A stretch of DNA of 11,068 nt from Endomicrobiia bacterium (GTDB taxonomy: Bacteria; Elusimicrobiota; Endomicrobiia; Endomicrobiales; Endomicrobiaceae). This document shows positions 5,015-11,068 of this stretch, piece after piece (positions within the stretch are counted from its first letter, which is position 1; each line of letters begins with the position of its first letter). A program made the position numbers and the translations under genes. The stretch is from assembly GCA_009782015.1 (NCBI GenBank), contig WQUP01000154.1:1-11068 (forward strand), read 5' to 3'. Under the pieces are notes generated by a model that was not told where the DNA came from, did not search any database, and was given only the letters and a program-made list of their open reading frames with translations.

Positions 5015-6796
5015 TTATCGTCCGCCTCCGCCTCCGCCGCCTCCGCCCCCGCCGGAAGAACCGCCTCCGCCCGATCCGCTGCCTGAACTTCTCGGAGCGG
5101 AGGAGCTTATGGAAGAGACAACCAGTCCGCCAAGCAATGCGTTTCTTCCGCCTATGCTTTGCAAGCGGGTATCAACGGCAGACTGTGAAATAGATTTTTC
5201 AAACCGTTTCATCCACTTGTTTTCCATGTCAAAGGCGAACGCGTAAGGGAGATAATCCGCGAAAATCTGTTCGCTGTCCACCGGGACAGACATAGATACT
5301 CTTTGCTCTTCGGCTATGGACATGTATCTGTGGAAACCTCTTATATGTTTGAAGAGCTCCCTTCCTTCCTGCGTGAGATTGTCTATAATGTTTGAGTAAA
5401 TGATGAACGCCCATAATGAAAGTAAAAATAAAATTTCAACTGCGGCTAAGGCAATTCCGGCATCTTTAATTATGGCGAAAAAGAAAGGAGAGTAAAACGC
5501 ATTAAGCGCCAAAAATACCAGCGCTTTGAAAATTTTATTTTTAGGAAGAGCCGTAAAAGAGAAAATAAACATGGAATAGTGTAAATTTATAAATATCGTC
5601 ACCATTGCAATTGATCCGAAAGAAATCAGAAGCAGCTGAAATAATACCAGACCGATTATCGGAAGCTTAAGATATTTTTTGTTTGAGATAATATACTTCG
5701 CTTTCTCGCTTTGGAAACCTTCGTTTATGTCGTTCATGCAGTGTGAAAGCTTGCCCCAGTTGGCTGCGTTTATTTTGAACTCGCCGTTTGACAGCAGATT
5801 TTCAAGTATGTACTTTTCTTCTTCAAATAGAGAGTCGGTATTTTTGTCTTTAAGTTTTAAAACGGCCGTTTTATGAAAAATACTTTTTTCTTCTAAAATT
5901 TCAATCTTGTTTTTCATAGCCAGGCTGATTAAAGCCGTGGCAAACATTTTGTTGTCTTCGCCTCTTTCCCAAAGGCTGCGCATGAAAGCCGGAGAAATTG
6001 CTTCCGGCGGGGCAAACTCTGTCACTATCACGTCTTTCGGATCTTTGCCGACGGCAAACCACGTGAGAATAAGATAAAGTAAAAACGCAATGAACAAAAT
6101 CCCGCCGGCAATCAGCGCAACAATTTGGACGGGAGACACGGTCGGCGCCGGCCTGTATTTATGGGATTGAACTGCTCCTTTGGCAAAAGGCACGGCGACG
6201 GTAAATCCTTCTCCGGAAGACAGCGTTTCTGTGGTTTCAAACGATGCTGCGCCTGTTTGGCGCGCCATGCTTTCTTTCGAGCCTCTGCGTCCGGTGTAAG
6301 TGGAAACTTTGTCCGCAAAAATGTCCGCGCCTTCGGGAAGCGATATGCGAAAAGACTCATGTTCTATAGGAAACGCCCAGGCGTCGCCTGTAACATTCCA
6401 GTAAACTTCGTCGTACCCGTCAAAATCTCGTACGATATTTCCAACGGAGTAAGTGAGTTTATATGTGTGCACGCCGGTTGATATATAGTTGTCGTCCCCG
6501 AAATTTATGCGCAGCATATTGCGCGGATTTTCGGTAAAAGAAGGATGGGGCTCGTTGTCCATGTACAGGCTAATAAACTGTATGGGCTCTTGCGCAGAGT
6601 TCGGAATATCGCGGTAAAGACCGCGGTTTATTTTGACGTGTTCGGCGTTTACGGTGATTGTTTCTTCAACTATCGCCGAGCCGTCTTTTTGAACGGTCAT
6701 ATTGACGGCAAAATTAATAATTCTTTCTTCAGCTCTTACAACAGCAGGCGCCAACAGCGCCGCCGATACAAATAAAAAAAGAAGCAGTTTTTTCAT
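5015..6796 (-). CDS. DUF2207 domain-containing membrane protein with poly-glycine tail
   Basis: The 593-residue product has a signal peptide (residues 1-22, MKKLLLFLFVSAALLAPAVV then RA), an extracytoplasmic DUF2207 region (about 25-205) with the family motif EVYWNVTGDAWAFPI (130-144), and a first membrane helix at about 222-246. A cytoplasmic part follows, with EFAPPEAISPAFMRSLWERG and a winged-helix-like segment, then further helices near 378-404, 424-444 and 448-471. A C-terminal domain ends in Ser/Gly repeats and eleven consecutive glycines (582-592). This layout and tail are typical of the YciQ/DUF2207 family, whose biochemical role is unknown. Translation starts after AAGGAG with eight-base spacing or less. 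It follows creD in the same direction, with a large stem-loop in between, so the two are probably co-transcribed. Confidence 0.88.
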   Translation of the reverse strand: MKKLLLFLFVSAALLAPAVVRAEERIINFAVNMTVQKDGSAIVEETITVNAEHVKINRGLYRDIPNSAQEPIQFISLYMDNEPHPSFTENPRNMLRINFGDDNYISTGVHTYKLTYSVGNIVRDFDGYDEVYWNVTGDAWAFPIEHESFRISLPEGADIFADKVSTYTGRRGSKESMARQTGAASFETTETLSSGEGFTVAVPFAKGAVQSHKYRPAPTVSPVQIVALIAGGILFIAFLLYLILTWFAVGKDPKDVIVTEFAPPEAISPAFMRSLWERGEDNKMFATALISLAMKNKIEILEEKSIFHKTAVLKLKDKNTDSLFEEEKYILENLLSNGEFKINAANWGKLSHCMNDINEGFQSEKAKYIISNKKYLKLPIIGLVLFQLLLISFGSIAMVTIFINLHYSMFIFSFTALPKNKIFKALVFLALNAFYSPFFFAIIKDAGIALAAVEILFLLSLWAFIIYSNIIDNLTQEGRELFKHIRGFHRYMSIAEEQRVSMSVPVDSEQIFADYLPYAFAFDMENKWMKRFEKSISQSAVDTRLQSIGGRNALLGGLVVSSISSSAPRSSGSGSGGGGSSGGGGGGGGGGGR

Positions 6797-6807
6797 TAGA
6801 GCTCCTT

Positions 6808-6913
6808 AACGGCGATGCAGAGATGCGGGGATGCTGTGAGGCAGGGCAACGGACTTTGCGGTCACTTGTTTTTACTCTGCCTCTCTGCATCTCCGCATCT
6901 CTGCATCGCCGTA
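6808..6913 (-). repeat. Long stem-loop (37-bp stem) between creD and the DUF2207 gene
   Basis: Bases 6809-6844 and 6877-6912 are inverted copies matching at 33 of 36 positions, plus a T-A pair at 6808/6913; the loop is about 32 bases. The arms are built from GATGC-containing steps (GATGCAGA, GATGCGGG, GATGC). In the creD-to-DUF2207 transcript the stem begins 2 bases past the creD stop and ends just before the AAGGAG of the next gene. It could stall, terminate, protect or process the message. No U-tract follows. Confidence 0.75.
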
Positions 6914-6915
6914 TC

Positions 6916-8289
6916 TTATTGTTCCTCATACCAGCTAATATTTCTCGTAGCGTACATGACGATCGCGAGGGCGACAAACAAGCTTATGGAGCCGAATATC
7001 AGCGCCATGTCCTGAAGCTGCAACAATATATATAGGTATCCGTACAATGCCGAAAACGCTGCCGCGACCAGCAGCATATTTTTTACGGACATGCTTTTTA
7101 AGACCGCAAATTTAAGATAAACAGTCAGCATAATTACGACTGCCGCCGCGGCGATAAGGTATGCCCAGCCGAACGGAATGAACTCGGAAATCGAAAGCAG
7201 CAGCATGTAGAAAATCGCCATCGCAAGCCCTGCCAGCAAATACTGAAACGGGTGCACGGGTTTTTTGCTTGTGATTTCAAATACGAAAAATGAGAGGAAT
7301 GTGAGGATGATAAATAGAATTCCGTACTTCGTAGCTCTTTCCGCGGCTCTGTAATTGTCAACGGGCACAAGAAGAGCCGTCTTAAATATCGCCGACGAAA
7401 GGTCCGCTCCGTTAAGGCGCGTCGGGATGCCGCTTGCCAGATAGCTTATGTTCCACTTTGCGTTAAATCCTTCGGAGTTTATGGTTTTTGTGTCAGGAAG
7501 GAAAGCGCCGGAAAAACTCGGGTTTGCCCATGTTGATGAGATTGCAAAGTTATTTTCTTTTGCGATAGGCGCAAAACTTATGCTGTCCGAGCCTTTTATT
7601 TTGAACTTTATTTCAAACTGCGAAGAGTCGTTGTTAAACTCTACTCTTGAGCTCAAAGATTTTAAAACGTTTGAATTGGAGCCGTAATTATCGTACCGGT
7701 CATATTTGGTTACGACAAAAGAGGAGTCCGTGTCGTATCCGTAAGAACGCGGAATGCTCAGGCTTAAAGGGTTTCCGTAAACTGCCGGAGCAAACTCAAG
7801 GTTTTTGCCTCTCCAGACAAAATCCGGAGTGGAAATGCCTTTTAAGTCGTTTATTTCCAATGTGACAAAAGCATTTTTCAGCTGCATGGCGTCTTCCATG
7901 TCGCCGGCTGGAAGTTTGTCAAAACTGCCGGCCATGGTTATTTCGGCGGTAAATACCGGCACTTCAAATATCCCTATGTAGCGCGACTGCGACAGCAAAT
8001 TTACTTTTATGTCAACGTTTTTCGGGGCAAATTTGGCGTATGCCGTCGAATAGCTTTTCTTTTTGTTTTCATCGACGGATTCAACCGTGTACGGAATGTT
8101 GAGTATGGGCGCGGCAATGGCTATGGGGCCGCCCCATGAATCCGTTACTTTGGCTTTAGCGTTGTCTTTATAATCAAGCCTGCCGGTAATATTGCCGCGG
8201 ACAAACGCCAAAGGTATGAGCATGATAAGAATTAAAACGCCGATTACAAGCGCCTTCCAGATGATTGAAAGATTGAGTTTTTTGGACAT
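6916..8289 (-). CDS. creD: CreD family inner-membrane protein
   Basis: The 457-residue product shows the CreD (PF06123) layout: a short cytoplasmic start, one membrane helix (11-30, ending LIPLAFVRG), a large periplasmic beta-rich domain (about 31-315), then a C-terminal block of four or five helices (about 322-447). Family motifs are clear: PVDNYRAAERATKYGILFI (309-327), LAGLAMAIFYMLLLSISEF (352-370) and LYILLQLQDMALIFGS (419-434). In Enterobacteria creD is controlled by CreBC and affects envelope integrity and beta-lactam or colicin responses; its molecular activity is unknown. No creB or creC is in this window, so regulation here may differ. The start has AGGAG seven bases upstream. It is the first gene of the minus-strand group. 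Confidence 0.92.
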   Translation of the reverse strand: MSKKLNLSIIWKALVIGVLILIMLIPLAFVRGNITGRLDYKDNAKAKVTDSWGGPIAIAAPILNIPYTVESVDENKKKSYSTAYAKFAPKNVDIKVNLLSQSRYIGIFEVPVFTAEITMAGSFDKLPAGDMEDAMQLKNAFVTLEINDLKGISTPDFVWRGKNLEFAPAVYGNPLSLSIPRSYGYDTDSSFVVTKYDRYDNYGSNSNVLKSLSSRVEFNNDSSQFEIKFKIKGSDSISFAPIAKENNFAISSTWANPSFSGAFLPDTKTINSEGFNAKWNISYLASGIPTRLNGADLSSAIFKTALLVPVDNYRAAERATKYGILFIILTFLSFFVFEITSKKPVHPFQYLLAGLAMAIFYMLLLSISEFIPFGWAYLIAAAAVVIMLTVYLKFAVLKSMSVKNMLLVAAAFSALYGYLYILLQLQDMALIFGSISLFVALAIVMYATRNISWYEEQ

Positions 8290-8306
8290 TGTTTTTCTCC
8301 TATATT

Positions 8307-8402
8307 TGTCACCCTGAACCCTGCAGCTGCGTGCAGTGTAAACTCTGTCGAAGGGTCTAGATGTTTCGACTCCGCGGCTTTGCCGCTGCGCTCAACATGA
8401 CA
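8307..8402. repeat. Dispersed-repeat-like element upstream of creD
   Basis: The segment begins TGTCACCCTGAAC and ends CTCAACATGACA, so TGTCA and TGACA bracket it as short inverted ends. Internally, CCGCGGC-TTTG-CCGCTGCG and CTGCAGCTGCGTGCAG are further small palindromes. The style (CCCTGAAC ... TCGAAGGGTCTAG ... CTCAACATGACA) resembles the multi-copy intergenic palindromic repeats found in many genomes. Copy number cannot be seen from one window. Confidence 0.5.
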
Positions 8403-8429
8403 AAAGGGGTTGGATAACCCCTTTTGTCA
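8398..8429. promoter_or_regulatory. Perfect 14-bp inverted repeat in the divergent creD/U32 control region
   Basis: TGACAAAAGGGGTT (8398-8411) and AACCCCTTTTGTCA (8416-8429) are exact reverse complements around GGAT. It has terminator shape in both directions but lies upstream of both divergent genes, only 22 bases before the U32 start. It could be an operator shared by the pair, an early terminator in the creD leader, or part of the adjacent repeat. Confidence 0.6.
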
Positions 8430-8438
8430 ATTATACAA
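8410..8438 (+). promoter_or_regulatory. Weak candidate promoter of the U32 gene, overlapping a minus-strand -10 box
   Basis: TTGGAT (8410-8415), a 17-base spacer and TATACA (8433-8438) give a start near 8445, six bases before the ATG. On the opposite strand 8435-8430 reads TATAAT, a perfect -10 for creD, although its -35 is poor. Both would overlap the palindrome at 8398-8429. Confidence 0.3.
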
Positions 8439-8450
8439 AAAAATGATTAA

Positions 8451-9704
8451 ATGTATTTCATGAAAAAACCTGAACTTCTTCTGCCTGCGGGCTCGCTTTT
8501 AAAATTGAAAACCGCGTTTTTGTACGGCGCGGACGCGGTTTATGCGGGCACGCCGGAAATGTCGCTTCGCGCTAAGTCAAAATTTCCTGTTGAAGAAATG
8601 GAAGAGGGGATAAGGTATGCGCATGAGCTCGGGAAAAAAGTCTATCTGACGCTCAATCTTTTCTCGCATAACCGAGACGCCTTGCGTCTTGAGAATTTTG
8701 TAAAGACAATAAAACGGTTAAATCCTGACGGCGTTATAGTATCCGACCCCGGTATTTTTCAGTACGTTAAAAAAGAGATTCCGGGCATGCCGCTTCACAT
8801 TTCGACTCAGGCAAACGTGTGTTCGTGGCTGACCGTTGATTTCTGGAAAAATCTTGGCGCGGAACTTTGCGTGCTTGGAAGAGAGGTCAGTTTCGCCGAA
8901 GCCGTTGAAATAAAAAAAAGGTGCGGAGGCATTCGCCTCGAAATTTTTGTACACGGCGCGATGTGTATAAGTTATTCCGGAAGATGCCTTATGTCTGCTT
9001 TTATGGCTTCAAGAAGCGCAAATCAGGGAGCGTGCGCGCATTCGTGCCGCTGGAAGTACAAAAGCAAGCTTGTTTTGGAAGAGGAGCTGCGCCCCGGCGA
9101 ATATCTTGAAATGGAAGAAGACGAGCACGGCTCGTATATTTTAAACTCCAAAGATTTATGCTTAATGCCCAAACTGGATAAGATATTGTCCGCGGGATTT
9201 GACTCCTTGAAAATCGAGGGGAGAAACAAAAGCGAGTATTATGTCGCGCAGACCGCGCGGGTTTACCGCAAATCGATTGACGATTATTTTGCCGCTCCGG
9301 CAAGCTGGAAACCGGATTCATACATGAAAGAGTTGGAAACTCTTCAAAACCGCGGCTATACAACAGGCTTTTTTGACGGCATTCCCGGACAGGAAACCCA
9401 GGACTATAAAGACACCGCCAGCCGCAGCCAATGGAGAAATGCCGGGATAGTCAAAGATAATAAAGACGGTTTTTTAACGGTGGAAATAAAAAACAAGCTC
9501 AAAAAAGGAGATAAAGTTGAAATTTTATCTCCTTATAAATATGAACCCGTTGAAGTTGTTTTGAATGATATTTACGATTGCGAAAACGGAAGCTTAGTTT
9601 CTGAAATCGCGCCCGGCAAAACAAATCAGTCGTTCAAGATACCGATCTCCGCCAAAGAAGCCGCTCTCTTTCCAGAAAATACTATTCTTCGGATAAAGCT
9701 TTAG
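8451..9704 (+). CDS. Peptidase U32 family protein (TrhP/YegQ-like), probable Fe-S enzyme
   Basis: The 417-residue product opens with PELLLPAGSLLKLKTAFLYG, ADAVYAG and LTLNLFSHN, typical of the U32 TIM-barrel half. The U32 signature is exact at residues 164-182 (EIFVHGAMCISYSGRCLMS), followed by RSANQGACAHSCRW. Cysteines 172, 179, 195 and 237 (in LNSKDLCLMP) match the spacing of the four cysteines that bind [4Fe-4S] in UbiU, and the KIEGR block follows. Members named peptidases are mostly RNA- or cofactor-hydroxylation proteins: TrhP makes 5-hydroxyuridine in tRNA from prephenate, RlhA acts on 23S rRNA, and UbiU/UbiV act in O2-independent ubiquinone synthesis. Size and the C-terminal domain (about 330-417) favour TrhP. 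No Shine-Dalgarno precedes ATG 8451 or ATG 8460, so the start is uncertain. Confidence 0.85.
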   Translation: MYFMKKPELLLPAGSLLKLKTAFLYGADAVYAGTPEMSLRAKSKFPVEEMEEGIRYAHELGKKVYLTLNLFSHNRDALRLENFVKTIKRLNPDGVIVSDPGIFQYVKKEIPGMPLHISTQANVCSWLTVDFWKNLGAELCVLGREVSFAEAVEIKKRCGGIRLEIFVHGAMCISYSGRCLMSAFMASRSANQGACAHSCRWKYKSKLVLEEELRPGEYLEMEEDEHGSYILNSKDLCLMPKLDKILSAGFDSLKIEGRNKSEYYVAQTARVYRKSIDDYFAAPASWKPDSYMKELETLQNRGYTTGFFDGIPGQETQDYKDTASRSQWRNAGIVKDNKDGFLTVEIKNKLKKGDKVEILSPYKYEPVEVVLNDIYDCENGSLVSEIAPGKTNQSFKIPISAKEAALFPENTILRIKL

Positions 9705-9814
9705 AAAATTTTGTTTTTAGACACTCGGCCGTAATATACTTTTCGCAATCGCCATACTTTGCTTTTTGCACGCTTTATACTATGATTATCGCATAATAAA
9801 CCGGAGGCGCGTAA

Positions 9815-11050
9815 ATGGCAAAGAAATATAAAAGGTGGCAGGCTGAAAGCGTTAAGAAAGCATTGTCTTTGCGGCGCGTTGTAGTCATTTCTGGCGCAAG
9901 GCAGGCAGGCAAAACCACGCTGTTGGAACAGTCGCTATCCGAAAAAGACGAATACCGGTCTCTTGACGATACGGATATGCTGGGTTTTGCATTGTCCGAC
10001 CCGAAAGGGTTTGTTATGAACGAATCGGGCATGATGGCAATAGATGAAATTCAAAAAGCGCCTAAACTTATACCGGAAATCAAACAAGTTGTAGATAAGA
10101 ATAACCGCCCGGGGCAGTATCTTCTTTCCGGATCGGCAAACATTTTAACGCTGCCGATTGTATCAGACAGTTTAGCCGGCCGCGTGAAGTATATGCGGCT
10201 GCGTCCTTTGACAGTAGGCGAAACGCTCGGGAAGAAACCGGATTTTCTGGAAAGGGCTTTCAATAAGGATTTCCCGTCAAAGATAACGGGATACAACAAA
10301 GCGGATATTATTGATTTGGCTTTTCGCGGCGGTTATCCCGAAGCTGTTGCCATAAACGACTTGCGCGATAGAAAAGACTGTCATATAGACTATATTAAAA
10401 CTTTGATAAACCGCGACTTGAAAGACATCGCAAACATACGCAGGCTGGACGATTTGCGCAGCTTGGCGGACGTGCTTGCTTCCTGGTCGGCAAAGTTTAT
10501 GGAAGTTTCGCAAGTAATGTCGGCGGTGTCCATAAACAAAATAACTTTAGACAATTACATCAACACGCTTATATCGATGTTTGTTTTTGAAAAAGTTGCG
10601 CCGTGGCTCAAAACCGATTATGAACGCGTAGGCAGGCGGGCAAAGTTTTATGCTGCGGATACCGGGCTTATGACTTCCGTGTTGGGCTGGAACCCGAAAG
10701 AAGTATTTGTAAGCGAAGACCGCTCCGGAAAGTTGATTGAAACGTTTGTCTTTCAGGAATTATCGGCGCAAATTGATTTAGACAACTGTTATAGTTTATC
10801 TCAATACCGCGATAGGACAGGCAAAGAAATTGATTTTATTGTCGAACGCGAAGACGGGGCGTTACTCGGCATAGAAGTAAAAGCCGGACACAATGTTTCC
10901 TCAGAGGACTTTGCAGCGCAAAAGTGGTTTGCGGAGAACTTATTGAAGAACAATGAATCTTACACCGGGCTGGTTGTGTATTCCGGAGATAAGGTTATAC
11001 AGTTTGCCAAGAATATGTTAGCAGTACCGATTGCGGCGTTGTGGTCATAG
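9815..11050 (+). CDS. AAA-type ATPase with DUF4143 C-terminal domain
   Basis: The 411-residue product has Walker A GARQAGKTT (27-35), Walker B MMAIDEIQK (73-81) and the sensor-like LLSGSANIL (103-111), as in AAA_14 proteins. A helical region of about 170-260 includes RGGYPEAV and the NRDLKDIANI helix. The DUF4143 part (about 200-410) has FYAADTGL (278-285), GKLIETFVFQEL (305-316) and a restriction-nuclease-like strand pair KEIDFIVE ... LGIEVKAG (337-358), where Asp340, Glu354 and Lys356 form a D-ExK pattern. The family is abundant in bacteria and archaea, often variable between strains, and has no settled function. GGAGG at 9803-9807 gives a firm start. It is complete, alone, and separated by 110 bases from the U32 gene. 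Confidence 0.9.
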   Translation: MAKKYKRWQAESVKKALSLRRVVVISGARQAGKTTLLEQSLSEKDEYRSLDDTDMLGFALSDPKGFVMNESGMMAIDEIQKAPKLIPEIKQVVDKNNRPGQYLLSGSANILTLPIVSDSLAGRVKYMRLRPLTVGETLGKKPDFLERAFNKDFPSKITGYNKADIIDLAFRGGYPEAVAINDLRDRKDCHIDYIKTLINRDLKDIANIRRLDDLRSLADVLASWSAKFMEVSQVMSAVSINKITLDNYINTLISMFVFEKVAPWLKTDYERVGRRAKFYAADTGLMTSVLGWNPKEVFVSEDRSGKLIETFVFQELSAQIDLDNCYSLSQYRDRTGKEIDFIVEREDGALLGIEVKAGHNVSSEDFAAQKWFAENLLKNNESYTGLVVYSGDKVIQFAKNMLAVPIAALWS

Positions 11051-11068
11051 CATAAAGCAGACAACGCC

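Noticed and set aside
5015..5086. Alanine-rich plus-strand frame at the end of the DUF2207 gene
   Set aside because: It is the antisense of the glycine/serine repeat codons, which leave the opposite strand open.
9758..9786. Promoter TTTGCT-17-TATGAT before the AAA/DUF4143 gene
   Set aside because: The -35 matches only about half the consensus and other spacings are equally possible; 9705-9814 otherwise shows nothing I can support beyond the GGAGG site.
1..11068. A complete defence system or toxin-antitoxin pair
   Set aside because: The ORF6N and DUF4143 proteins belong to families often found in accessory regions, but neither has a recognisable partner here, and the broken gene at 325-623 cannot be assigned.

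Overview
This is a bacterial chromosomal window with two kinds of sequence. The right two thirds (about 4.1-11.05 kb) is ordinary core-type coding sequence of moderate GC: purC, a DUF2207 membrane protein and creD on the minus strand, then a peptidase-U32-family protein and an AAA/DUF4143 ATPase on the plus strand. The left third (about 0.35-3.7 kb) is visibly AT-richer and accessory. It holds a broken gene, an ORF6N-domain regulator, a complete but frameshifted IS1634-like insertion sequence, and a gene cut off by that IS. CreD and the many short palindromic intergenic repeats suggest a Gram-negative-type, probably uncultured bacterium. I cannot fix the phylum; Elusimicrobiota or a neighbouring lineage is only a guess.

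Layout: 1-255, 3' end of a staphylococcal-nuclease-like gene (+). 308-342, hairpin. 325-623, broken minus-strand gene. 648-806, control region of the ORF6N gene with AACTATTC repeats, a near-consensus promoter and two 15-bp palindromes. 834-1721, ORF6N protein, carrying a 27-bp palindrome inside its coding sequence. 1774-3382, IS with perfect 17-bp inverted repeats. 3374-3481, N-terminal stub of a minus-strand gene. 3505-3631, two minus-strand terminator-like hairpins. 3702-3788, tRNA-Ser(GGA), minus. 3771-4126, a 161-bp tandem repeat that re-copies the first 18 nt of the tRNA. 4184-8289, purC / DUF2207 / creD, all minus. 8307-8429, dispersed repeat and a 14-bp-arm palindrome in the divergent control region. 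8451-9704, U32 protein (+). 9815-11050, AAA/DUF4143 protein (+).

Two observations stand out. First, the ORF6N gene has one DNA palindrome design (NTCRCAA-W-TTGYGAN) three times: twice between promoter and start codon, and once in the coding sequence, where it encodes the RSQFATS stretch of the DNA-binding domain. The promoter-proximal copy shares 19 identical bases with the intragenic copy and lies in the same reading frame. This suggests an autoregulator whose operator also forms part of its own gene.

Second, the 3' end of tRNA-Ser (14 bp) recurs in the same orientation at 352-365. It brackets the AT-rich block in the geometry of a tRNA-integrated element. No integrase is present, but the IS lacks a clear target duplication and its flanks do not join into one gene, so part of the element may have been lost there. 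Both ideas are inference and can be tested by comparison.
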